Below, piece after piece: positions 31,848 through 42,582 of a stretch of DNA of 64,000 nt. The notes beneath the pieces are model-generated. The model did not search any database. It had not been told where the DNA came from and saw nothing but the letters and a program-made list of their open reading frames with translations. The position numbers and the translations under genes are program-made. Within the stretch, counting starts at the first letter, position 1. Every line of letters starts with the position of its first letter. The stretch spans positions 36,182,001 through 36,246,000 of the forward strand of contig OX621247.1 of assembly GCA_951640165.1 (NCBI GenBank), given 5' to 3'. This stretch comes from Pseudoips prasinana (Eukaryota > Arthropoda > Insecta > Lepidoptera > Nolidae).

Positions 31848-33466
31848 TTTTTTTTTTTTATTAGGTATTCCAAAAAGCTTACACTATGCATACAGATTAC
31901 ATTGCCACGGTAAAAAGATCTTGTGCATCTTCACTTACAGGAAATCATAGCATGCGAAAAGTAGGTATACAGTAAAGAAGTTAAGTTAATTTTCAAACTA
32001 AAATTAAAATGACTTAAAATGTAAGGAAACAAATTCAAACTAATATTATAAAATTACAAACAATAAATTAAATTAGTGCACAGAATATAAACAATTTTAT
32101 AAATACAAATAAAATTTTATAAATACTGCGAAAACTTGCTGGGTAGGGTTCGACTTGCCGTACCACGTCAGAGCAGCCGAATCAGTAACAGACGAACATT
32201 CGCTGTACCATGCTGTAAAACTAACATGGGTCAACACTCTCCCCTATATCGTATGCTTTCAAGTTACAACAACATACGACATAACTTTGATATATATCAC
32301 GGCACTCTTTCATCTGCTAAAATAAGAGTCCGCAGGGCTCTTGAATAAAATGTGTTGTTACTATTTATGGTCGTTTTTGTAAATTTTAAATGTCTTGTTT
32401 AAGTTATAATAGTAAGTACAGTAGTTTAAGTCAAACAATTTATGTCATAAATTATTTTATATTTTAAATTAATGTTAAGTGTATATACCTAGTTTTAACA
32501 TAAAATTGCATGCTGTGTTCACTACTTTAGGGCATACAAATTGTATAATATTATTTGATGTAAGATTCTTTTGATTGTTATATTGTATTGTCCGATTTGT
32601 GAACCGTAATAAAAAAAAAAAAAAAGTATGTAGTGCAATGTTCCAATAGTCTTAACTTAGGTGAGCTCTTAGGAGGCTTTTAAACTTGCTAAGTGAATTA
32701 TTGAATATGTCTATATTTTCTGAGGCGGCTAATATATCATTATATTCGTCAGATATTCTGACAACAGATTGATTCGAATGTTTGCCTAGATTGGTCCGAC
32801 ATCGGGGGGGCTCTTAGTAAAGAGCAAGGATGACGCGGAAGGCGGCTGGGAACATTAATATAGATTCTCTGCAGTACATCTGGACAGTCTATCCCATTGT
32901 TAAGCAGCTTGTATAAGAATATCATATCTACCATTAACCGACGAGATTCGAGAGAGGTGATATTGAAATGGTTAAGCCGTTCTTCATAAGAGCGTTTAGT
33001 TCTTGCTACGTTAGCCCGAAACGCTAGATGGTGCACTAGTTTCTTTTGAACTCGCTCGATTCTCGCAACATGGATCATATACGAAGGATTCCATACCGTG
33101 CTACAGTACTCGAGTTTACTCCTAACGTAACTGGAGTATAATAGCAATGTTGTATGTGGGTTTTTGAATTCTTTAGAAGAGCGCAGTACGAATCCGAGTG
33201 ACATATATGCTGATCATTGAGTCAAATTGGTTGGTAAAGCGCAAGGCGCTATCTATTTGCACCCCTAAGTCTCGTATCACTTCCACTTCAGTTAAGGGTT
33301 TGCCCTCAATCTTGTACGAAGAATGAAACTTATTGCGTTTTCGGGTGAATTTGATATGGTGACACTTATCATGATTTAAAAACATTTTGTTATCCTTGCA
33401 CCACTAATTTAATGTATGTATATCGGCCTGCAAAAGTTGCATATCATTATCACACTACACTTCAAT
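31848..33466 (-). mobile_element. 5'-truncated LINE, minus strand (D-E unit)
   Basis: The 3' end lies on the left (T run at 31848-31859, i.e. a poly(A) tail on the minus strand). ORF2 remains only as its C-terminal part, in two frames between 33385 and 32749 (MFLNHDKCHHIKFTRKRNK; YSSYVRSKLEYCSTVWNPSY; IERVQKKLVHHL). It is related to, but clearly different from, the intact LINE at 24943. The uninterrupted site is seen near 21229. A second LINE fragment is nested in its 3' UTR. Confidence 0.8.
32127..32626 (+). mobile_element. Nested 3' LINE fragment with poly(A) tail
   Basis: Opposite orientation to its host LINE. It encodes about 70 residues of an ORF2 C-terminus (GRVRLAVPRQSSRISNRRTF, QHSPLYRMLSSYNNI, stop at 32346-32348), a 3' UTR and a run of about 15 A near 32612-32626. 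Missing in the paralogous LINE fragments at 46653 and 55080, so it inserted after the unit duplicated. Confidence 0.75.
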
Positions 33467-35103
33467 ACACTTTTGAAGAAAATAATTAATAAATAACTAT
33501 CATTTCAACAGTGAAAACGGGTTGTGAGTTTTTTTGGCAATGGCGGGAAAAATTAATCTGTTTTTCTATGCGCGCGCATCTAACAATGGCGATCGGTCAT
33601 AGACCAAAAGAATGAGGTTTCTTTTTTTGACTTTTCACGCATACCGTTTTAGCCACGTACAAAATAGGAAATTCAAGGTTTCTTTATTACAGAGAAAAGT
33701 TTTATTTATGACAAACGTGCAAGTTGGAATTAACTATTTAAATAATACGAAGTTGCATGAAATGAGCAAGCAATAGGTATGTACATTAATTTATTTTTAC
33801 TATTGAAAAGAAAAATAAATTGTATCATAACTTTTTTAAGAACAAAAAATGTCTTATGTGTTATTAGAAGTTGAACGCAGGGCCATGCATTTCTACACTA
33901 CATTTAGAAGTTCGTCACGCATTAATAATTAGCAGTCTTTCTTTGTTACCGTGTTCATAAGTTTAATTAGCAGCATCTGGTTATGTATTTCGATGTTGTC
34001 AATTGTGATATTCATCAATTCAAAGCATCTGCAAGCACAGTTTATGACGAAAATGACAGCAAGTTGTAAAAAGATTAAATGTTGGCGTCACACATAAATG
34101 AACACATAATCTAAAGGTATTCAATTATATTAATGGCCGGTATATATATTGTTTGGGGCAAGTATTTAACAGAAATACATTGCCCGTTAATTAGAATAAC
34201 TACAAACATGTCGCAAGTAGTTATGCTGCTGAGGCGGCAATGTCCTTCTAATAAACAGTTGCACTGAACAGTGTTTATACCGGTCATAATGTGACTACGT
34301 CTAGATCATGTACTTAAAACTTACCTTTGTTGCTAAACATTGAGTTTGTATATCCTGAGCTGTGAGCACATTCGACTTTTACTCATAGATTATCTTTTAA
34401 ATCCACGTTGTGATTCATATTAACTGTGCTTTTAACATTTAATAAATAGAACATAATGAAAATGATTTCATTTTCTGGACATCTCACTGAAATACGTTAG
34501 AAACACACTTCCGTACAGTGAGTTTACGTCTTTCGTTTCCCTACTTAATGAAATTTTCCTAAACTTTTGAATATTAATTTCCGTGAATTTTCTCTTACTT
34601 GACTTTTTTTAATTTATTGTAAAACATTTCCCGCTAAATATGAAATGTCAAAGTTTTAGATTTCAACCTATTTTTATAATGAGCCAGTAACTTAATATTT
34701 AAATCTTAATGGAATTAAGCATCTGTTGTAAATTTATATTCAAATAAAAATAAGAAAACAGTGCTTTAATAAAAAAATGTGCTATAATGACATTTCATAT
34801 AATATTTCTGCACTGTTTTGATCTTAAGGAGAAAATGTGTTTTTTGTGATCGGTTTTGTAGTTAATAACATTACTACGTAACACAATAACTAATAATTTT
34901 ATATTATAATGCAAATAAATGACTTTGAAAAGAAAGTACACTATGCCGATATATTTACTTCAGGAACATCAGACAAAAATATGCAGTCTGATAAATTTTG
35001 CTTAAGGTAGTTGCAGCAGAAACTGTTTATGTAAATCATGCATAATAAAATTGGACAGAATGCGGAAGGATGTATCTTGTATCAATATAGGGTACACCTG
35101 AGA
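33467..35103. other. Upstream region of copy E
   Basis: Non-coding. Contains GCGCGCATCTAACAATGGCG (near 33571), the conserved upstream block (33950-34350) and the TTTCATATAATATTTCTGCACTGTTTTGATC string (near 34792). No insertion of note. Confidence 0.6.
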
Positions 35104-35117
35104 GTCATCCACAACAA

Positions 35118-35350
35118 GTGGTTCGGCGAGTAGCCGGTCGGCGCGCACCCCTCGCGCCGAGGCGGGCGCAAGGACGCGCGTGCGCTTACTGCAACGCATC
35201 TCACTTGTATATAACGCGCCGCAGTAGTTTGTAGTTTTATTTGCTAGGCCGGTTAGAGCCCACGCTCACCCCTACTGCCCGGTGAAGCAGTAAAAGCCGT
35301 AAGGCTAACTGCACACGTCACGTTAAAAAAAAAAAAATGCAGCAGTATCA
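35118..35350 (+). promoter_or_regulatory. Core promoter of copy E, TATA and initiator pushed apart
   Basis: TATATAA at 35208-35214, but the initiator A of TCAGT is at 35350, so the spacing is 142 instead of 32. The difference is caused by the retroposon at 35225-35337. Normal TATA-directed initiation at the old start is not expected. Confidence 0.85.
35225..35337 (+). mobile_element. 113-bp retroposon with poly(A) tail in the copy E promoter
   Basis: Inserted between CGCCGCAG and TGCAGCAG; the three bases CTC present in all other copies are missing, so there is a small target deletion. It ends with 13 A. The body includes GCTAGGCCGGTTAGAGCCCA, CCCCTACTGCCCGGTGAAGC and CCGTAAGGCTAACTGCACAC. 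Probably a severely 5'-truncated LINE or a SINE; family unknown. Confidence 0.8.
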
Positions 35351-35378
35351 GTCACCTACCACTCACTACCCTACCAAC

Positions 35379-36293
35379 ATGAGAGCTTTTGTGAGTACTC
35401 CTATTCATACCAGTATTGTTATTGTGAAGTTTTAGTGCAAAAGTTCGGTCAAGTACATCGACCCGTTGCGTTACCAACAAAAAATCTTAGATATACTCAT
35501 GATAATGTCCTCCTGGTCTAATTACAGCCACGGTGGCCAGTCTCAATGGGGACTAGTCATCTGCTCAGGACATATTATAGTGCAGATGTGTGTGCGCAAA
35601 CACAGCGGCACTTTTTATCCATCACGACTCTACGAGCTCCCCGAGGCACGGGGGTATAAGTCAGGACCTCATTGTCTGCGGTCGAGCTAATAATAATATA
35701 TTTGGGGGGGTTTAACCTGGCCATCTTATTGGCCGTAACCTGAATATTTATTGCATATATATGTATATTATTGGACAATAGTAACATGATTTTATGCACT
35801 TGTAAAATGTACTCAGAACAGACTTCTTACCATTTGGTTGCAACATTACAATAGTATTATTTTTGTTTGCAAACAGATTGTCCTCTGCGCCTTAGTGGCG
35901 ACGGTCGCCGGTGCGCCCAGTGAAGCCGCCCGCGAGAAGCGCAGCGGCTGGAGCGGTGGCTGGAACAGCGGCCTCAGCAGCGGCCTCGGCGGCGGCTGGT
36001 CCGCGCCCGCCGCGCGAGTAGTCTCCACACAGAAGGTGGTGAACGTGCAGCGCGAGATCTCCGTGCCGCAAGTTATCAACGTCAGGAAAGTGGTCTCCGT
36101 CCCGCAAGTGGTCACCGTCAATAGATTAGTATCTACTGGCTACTCTGGCGGTGTCGGTGGGTACTCCGGTGGTATCTCCAGCGGTGGTTACTCCAGCGGC
36201 GGTCACGGTGGTGGTTACTCCAGCGGCGGTTACGGCGGTGGTTACTCCAGCGGTGGTCACGGCAGTGGTTACTCCAGCGGTGGATGGTGGTGA
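35379..36293 (+). CDS. Secreted Gly/Tyr-rich structural protein, copy E
   Basis: Exons 35379-35390 and 35877-36293, intron 486 bases; 142 residues. Same protein as copy C except that four residues (one GGYS-type unit) are missing from the start of the tail. Coding sequence and splice signals are intact, yet the promoter is split, so this copy may be silent or expressed in a different way from copies B, D, F and G. Confidence 0.85.
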
Positions 36294-36379
36294 TCGCGCT
36301 GAACACTGTGGTCGACTGAATTACACACAACTGTATGCAACAGTTGTGTGTAATTCAATCGTTATATGTTTGATTATTT

Positions 36380-36385
36380 AATAAA
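36380..36385 (+). terminator. Poly(A) signal of copy E
   Basis: AATAAA 87 bases after the stop, in the conserved GATTATTTAATAAAGG. Confidence 0.8.
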
Positions 36386-36680
36386 GGTTTTATTTATATA
36401 CAAAACAAAACAGTTTTTTACAAATATTTTCTTTGATACAACACAAAATTACATTGATGTGATTGATTTATTTATCTCTTCTTCACGTCCGACTAATCAG
36501 CATGGGACGGTCCATAAAATTTAATTACCTTTGTAATATATAAAATACAAATAATGAGCCTATTTTTAAATTATTAAAACACTAATAATTATTGTGCAAT
36601 ATCATTTCTTTGATAAATAATATAATAATATAATAATATAATAATAAATAGTAATATTGACAATAAAACATGTTTATATA

Positions 36681-38458
36681 ACGTAAAAGCTCCTATTAAC
36701 GACCCCCTAAAAAGTGTACTCTATTAACGATCTAAATTTTAAATCACTCATATTAGACATAATATAGGGTTCCAGAATGTGATACCTTAAAAATTAGTTA
36801 TTTATTTTAGTTGGGCAGCAAAAAGAGTAAAGTTTATGTGTGTAAATAGCCAGTGAAAGAAATAATTTGACAATGAGTGGGACGCACCAGAAATTGACGC
36901 ACGTTTCATAGTGTCGCGTCTCCGGCCACGTAAGTACACCTAAATATTACTTAAGGAAAATAACACACTAAGAATGGATTGGTCTTCTTGCTATCACACT
37001 ACAACTGTAACGTATATATTTGTTTTCTTAATTAACTCTTGATATAATACTTCTTATTGGTTTTTGTGTTATAAAATTATGTTTTAATTTAAGGCGGTAA
37101 TAGAACCCGAATTACAAAACTTGATTCTAATAACGACCCATGGCGTTGTTAAATTTTGAGAACATTTAGTATTTTTAAACAATATCTATTATAAACTACC
37201 TCATGCGATTTTACTTTTTTCTTGTTCAATTCTTAAAATTATTTTACTTCGTTAGCTCTATTAACGACACAGCTATTTCTTAAAGTTTTTGTGTAAAACT
37301 CGATTCAACGTTAGACAATATCCCTATTATTATAACGATATTATACTGTAAATAACCATTATTATCTGAATTAAAGACTAACTGAGACTAAAAATATAAT
37401 ATAGTAATGAGATCGAATTTAACAGTATTCCATAAAACGGACATTTTATCTGTTTATTATTAATTTTATTGGTCGCTAATAGAATATTGATTCCTTCATA
37501 CGTGATTCTTTTACCGACTCACAGATATGACGATATTTTTGGTAGTATTACAGTACACAAAAACAAAATGTATATTTTTCACAAATTGGCTTATTTCTTG
37601 CTAACGTGACGTTTTGAGAGATTTTGTCACATGCCATATTATTAATGTAAATAATATTTGCTATCCAGCTTCATTCATGACTTTATGGCAGTGGCTATAT
37701 TTCATATGTTTTCAAATCAATGGGACGGAATGAGGGCCATGTAACTTTTTAAATCTTCTTTCGAAGAATTAAATTCTATATCGTTGATTAATGTCTCTCT
37801 CTCTCTTCTCCTAGCCTTATTAATCCCAAGCATCTTGGGGTCGGCTTCTGTATTGAGCGAATTATTAATGTGTTATTATAAAATTAACCTATTATAGAGG
37901 TATTTTGTGATTGTATTACAGATAAAAATATTTTTGTTATTGATTTATAATATATAATTAGTATGTAGGTAATGAAAAAGTAAGCTTTTAATTATTTGAA
38001 GACTGTTTTCTGAGATTGGTTACATTTTTAATTAATTAATTAACAAAAAGTAAGTTCTCCAAGCTTTGCAATAAATAAATATGTTCATATTATAATAATA
38101 GTTATCTCATAACTATTGTTATTATATAATATATACCTTAAAAAAACATTTTTTATTTTATTTAATAGTAGAGAAGAAGTGACATCTTCGTAGCGGTCGG
38201 TAAAAGAAGCGGAAAAATCGGTAATAGAATCTTGCCGTATACTATGGGTCGGTAATAGAATCAACTACTCTTTTGGATTAAATAATTATTTAGTAATTAT
38301 TGCGTTATTGAACATTGAATTTAAGTACTGAATTGCAAAGAATACTTTGTTGAGATTAAATAAAAATTATAACATCTTTTCTAACATAACAGCTCATATC
38401 TATTTTTTTAAGTGAATCCTAAGACAGCTAAAACTGGCGATAATAGGAGCTTTTACGT
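36681..38458. mobile_element. 1.78-kb TIR element with subterminal repeats, no transposase
   Basis: Ends ACGTAAAAGCTCCTATTA and TAATAGGAGCTTTTACGT are perfect 18-base inverted repeats, flanked by TA on both sides. The paralogous site after copies D and F reads TTTATATAATATCTTT without it. Inside the left part are several direct CTATTAACGA motifs (36693, 36721, 37257). The right part has the inverted relative TCGGTAATAGAATC twice (38218, 38249). No frame of useful length. It is consistent with a non-autonomous Tc1/mariner/pogo-like element; I do not recognise the family. Confidence 0.8.
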
Positions 38459-38690
38459 TAATATCTTTATAACGTGCAAGTTGATATTTACTACGAACGG
38501 AACAATGATCTTCCATCCTAATTACAATATTAATCGAGTAAAGCTCTTAGTGCTCTTGAAACAAGAACTTACTATTTTAAAAAGCTATGCAACTTGGCAC
38601 TTGTTACTCAAAACTGTTACTTATAACGTTACACATCCAAGTTGACAAACAATTGTACGGCTCACCTGTTGGTGAGAGGTTGCCGTAGTC
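38459..38690. other. Conserved 3' segment of the repeat unit (E unit), shortened
   Basis: Begins with ATATCTTTATAACGTGCAAG and contains GGAACAATGATCTTCCATCC and GAGAGGTTGCCGTAGTC, then jumps to Tc1 sequence. The CCGACCCTTCCCC and GGCGACCTTACTCACAACCA parts present elsewhere are deleted. Confidence 0.6.
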
Positions 38691-39640
38691 ATAATTAGAC
38701 ATAATTCTCCCTAGAGTTCTCCAAACGCTTTTTCTGAATCCGGGTGTAACCCAAACCGGGACTCATTTGGAAACAGCACCAAAGACCCCTTTTCATGACT
38801 AAAGACCATGGTAAATGCTCTCGAACTCACGAAAGGCGATCGTATTCCTGTACTTCTGGGGTATACGAGACTGATGAGGACTTTTCTTCAAATGCCCTGT
38901 CTGTGAACTTGAAAGATTTATTGTGGAACAACTACTTAGTGCCCAGTTTGCAAGGGAAACGTGAATGTTATCATTATCAAATAAAGAAAAAGGGAAATAA
39001 ATATTTATAAAATAAGGTGTCAATTATACAGACAACATTGATAAGAAGAAATAACTAAAATAAACAGAAGGTACAATGCATCTTATAACTTTACATTGTC
39101 TTTGGCACTTATTTAAAAAGTTTTCGAGTGGTTATGTATATATACTTACTATATATAAGTTTACATGTATTGGATTTATAAATATAAAATGAGCATTGAA
39201 ATGTATTGTAAGATTGTACATAGAGATATGTTCAATACTTGCAAATAAAATATATAAGACAGACAGAATGTATGTACATAAATATTAATTAAGTATTCTT
39301 ATATCAAGTTAAGAAATATATATAAGTAATTTAAATAACATTAAGTTCAGTAAGGAAAGTACGTTACTAACAAAAATGGAATATAAATATTATTATTAAA
39401 ACATGACACATAAGGACTCAGATCCCAGAACTTGATAAAATCTCCTTCGCACGGTTTGGTCGCTCACCAGCAGCCGGTGTCTTCTTGGATATAAAGGCTT
39501 CAGGAGGACCACCTGCTAAATTGCATCGCAGTGATATTGGGTTGTCTTCTGGTAGGCATGTAGAGGAATCGATCCAAACACGAAATTTACCGTTGTGTGC
39601 CGTTTGTAAAAACCTTCATTTCGAGAAAAACACCTCTCTC
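38690..39640 (-). pseudogene. Decayed Tc1-type transposase (E unit)
   Basis: Relic with the middle part better preserved than in the C unit (38700-38990) and an N-terminal remnant near 39420-39520 (GGTTTGGTCGCTCACCAGCA). Frames are broken. Confidence 0.6.
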
Positions 39641-40147
39641 TCTCACAGTTATGTTTTACTATAAAGCTAATAAATGCTGTAGAAATAAAACCGGCCATGT
39701 GCGAGTCGGACTCGCCCATGAAGGATTCCGTAGCATCAAGTATTTCAGTTGATTAGATGAAAGCAAATTGCGGTTTACGATTTATGACGTATTAAAAAAA
39801 CTACTTGCTAGATCTCATTCAAACCAATTTTCGTTGTTAGTTTGCATGGTAATGTACATCATATATTTTTTAAGTTTTATCATTCTCTTATTTTAGAAAT
39901 TACAGGGGGGGGGGGTCACTCATATTACCACTTTGGAAGTGTCTCTCGCGCAAACTATTCAGTTTAGAAAAAATATATATTAGAAACCTTAATATCATTT
40001 TTAAAGACCTATACATAGACACCCCACATGTATGGGTACGATGAAAAAAATATTTTTATGTTTCAGTTTTTATGTATGGGAACCCCCCAAAATTACTACT
40101 CTGTCAAGAAAGTACCGGGAAAAGATCAATAATATACAAAATATTTG

Positions 40148-40787
40148 TTATTCATCCAAATTTATTTTATTACCTTCAAAGTATCCTCCTTCAGAAACGA
40201 TACACGTACGCCATCGAATAATCCATTTATCAAAACATTTTTTAAACGCTGCTTTCGGAATTGAGTTCAGTTCTCGTCGCGAATTCTCCTTTATGTCTTC
40301 TACCGATTGAAAACGGGTACCACGAAGTGGTAATTTGAGTTTAGGAAAAAGAAAGAAGTCAGCTGGAGCCATATCTGATGAATATGGTGGTTGCTGGATG
40401 GTATTTGTTGAGTGTTTGGTCAAAAATTCGTTCACAATGATGGCCTTGTGCGAAGGCGCATTATCGTGGTGCAAAATCCAAGAATTTTCTTTCCTCAAAT
40501 CTGGCCTTTTACGTCGAATTTGCTCCCTTAAACGCCGCATAACGCTCAAATAATATTCTTTATTTACCGTTCGACCTTCCGCATTCCGGTAAGAATTTAG
40601 AGTGCACAACACCGCGATAGTCAAAGAAAACAGTCAACATGACTTTGACTTTTGATCGACTTTGGCATGGTTTTTTCGGTTTCGGTTCAGTTGGAAGGCG
40701 CCACTCCGAAGCTTGTTGACTAGTTTGCATGTCAAATTCATAAACCCACGTCTCGTCACCAGTAACAATGCGTTTCATGAATGTTGG
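40148..40787 (-). pseudogene. mariner transposase, C-terminal half
   Basis: Minus strand. TGDETWVYEFD (first Asp), LHHDNAPSHK (second Asp) and PYSSDMAPADFFLF (third Asp region) are all present, but a frame change between RGVVHS and EYYLSVM breaks the reading frame. It ends INLDE at 40148. Its N-terminal partner lies across the LINE at 45758-46244. Confidence 0.85.
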
Positions 40788-40981
40788 TAGTTGCTATGTG
40801 GGTAGTCCCGATAGAAGAACAGCTGTTTTTATTGCTCTTATTGTAATTCGTTTATAAATAAAATACAATATTTATTTATACTTTTAATGCCAAAAATAGT
40901 AAGATAACAGACTTCACCTACCGGGCAAGTGTTTTCACAAAGTTTCAAGCACATAATAACGAAATTATCTATTACTACACC

Positions 40982-41695
40982 ATGGATACCGTCAAGGCCA
41001 TAATCGACATGCGAGACGTACTTTTGAAGCAGATGGCGGATTTCAGAGCAGAACTTCAAACTACTCCAGGCTCAGGTAACACAGATCTAGCGAACAGGTT
41101 TACGAAGTTCCAAGACTTCGTACTCCAGCTTCTTGAAAGTCTCCAGAGCCAAATCAACATGTTGGCTCGTGACACAGACCGTCTGGAGATGCGTGGGCGG
41201 CGAAAAATCCTGTTATTGCACGGTATTCAAGAAGAGAAAGATGAAGATACTGCTGCAGTAATAGTAAACATGGTGAAAACTCAATTAAAGATGACAGATT
41301 TCACTGCTAACTGCATCAAGCGTTGTCACAGGATGGGGCGTAGTACCGGATCAAAAAAACCTCGGCCTATAGTGTTCAAGCTGCAGGATGTATCACTCCG
41401 CGACCGTCTTTGGTTTGGGAAGACAAATCTCATAGGTTCGGGTGTCACTATGTCAGAATTTCTGACTGGGGCACGGCACCAAATTTTCATATCTGCGAGG
41501 GAGAAGTGTGGCGTTACGAACTGCTGGACATGGCAGGGCAACATATTTGTCCTTGGAGTGGATGGACAAAGGCACAGGATCCAATCACTATCCGACTTAA
41601 ACAAGTTCGGCCAGCATGAAGTTATTGTACCGGCAGCAGGAACCTCCGTGAATCTAACGACCAGGGCAAGACGCACAGCGGCAAACAAAAAGTAA
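40982..41695 (+). CDS. LINE ORF1, L1-like coiled-coil RNA-binding protein
   Basis: 237 residues from ATG at 40982. The N-terminal helix and coiled coil (about 1-70: FTKFQDFVLQLLESLQSQIN) are followed by an RRM-like core (GRRKILLLHGIQEEKDED, IKRCHRMGRSTGSKKPRPIV, FKLQDVSLRDRLW) and a C-terminal part (ISAREKCGVTNCWTWQGNIF). This is the arrangement of L1-type ORF1 proteins, which bind element RNA as trimers (family knowledge). Intact. Confidence 0.82.
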   Translation: MDTVKAIIDMRDVLLKQMADFRAELQTTPGSGNTDLANRFTKFQDFVLQLLESLQSQINMLARDTDRLEMRGRRKILLLHGIQEEKDEDTAAVIVNMVKTQLKMTDFTANCIKRCHRMGRSTGSKKPRPIVFKLQDVSLRDRLWFGKTNLIGSGVTMSEFLTGARHQIFISAREKCGVTNCWTWQGNIFVLGVDGQRHRIQSLSDLNKFGQHEVIVPAAGTSVNLTTRARRTAANKK

Positions 41696-42582
41696 TCTCC
41701 TTTCTCTTCTGTTTTCGAGCTCTAAATTCCGCATTTATTCATTCTTCGTATATTTGTTTTGTTCTATACCGTCACAACCTCTGACTAATACTTATTTAAT
41801 AAGTGGGCAGGTTGACAAATGCAGTGTAGTAAATAATCGCAAGCAGTGTCGGTATTGAGTGGCATAGTGGTGTACCTACTCATAAAATTGGTATGCCTAG
41901 TATACTAACTTGATGGGTGTACTCGATATGAATACTCATATAGTTAGTATGATAGTAATTACATTTAGTTGTTTCAAAAGCCCTTGTTTGTAACATAATC
42001 TAGTATGCGAGGTGACGGAAGACAATCCTAATACTTTCCTGTATTTATTTTTTGTTTGTTTTTGATCGGTTTTGTAAACAGTACCCCTATCACAAACAAA
42101 GTTGTTTAAAATTCTAGCCGGCAAATCGAAATCACTTGGAACTTTTAACCTTAAATGTTAACATATAAGGCTGAATTTTTATTTTCTACTGCTAACAATT
42201 ATTAAAGAAAGACCATTCACGAGTTGGTCGTGATACGGGTACTGAGTGCCATTTTTATTTTTCGTTTTGTGTGCTTTTACGTTTCCTTATTTATTTATTT
42301 TTTTAATTGATAGTATGTTAACACATGACCGGTGGGTGAATCAAAATTTATTCGGTATAGAATAATAAGTATATAGTTACCCAATTCATTATATATTATA
42401 TTACTATTTATTTACCGCATCAAGGTATAATTATATACATATATAACTATAAATAGATACATATATACATACATATAAGTTATCGCATATCTGACTGCAG
42501 CCATGAAGATGACAGTTTTTACTCGCTAAGCAGTGATGACGATAGCTTTAGGAGCTTACCATCAATAGCTGATACTCTTTCA
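41696..42582 (+). other. Inter-ORF spacer of the nested LINE
   Basis: 887 bases, AT-rich, no convincing frame. Unusually long for a LINE spacer, so ORF2 cannot be translated by simple overlap with ORF1. The region just before ORF2 (42497-42582) is open in the ORF2 frame without an ATG. Confidence 0.5.

Noticed and set aside
8820..35876. ATGs just upstream of exon 2 that extend its frame into the intron
   Set aside because: The acceptor TTTGCAAACAG and the MRAF exon give a proper signal peptide; the extensions are intron read-through and vary between copies.
38795..39023. Paired frames on both strands near 38.8-39.0 kb and 61.2-61.4 kb
   Set aside because: Both are in decayed Tc1 DNA and do not match the transposase frame.
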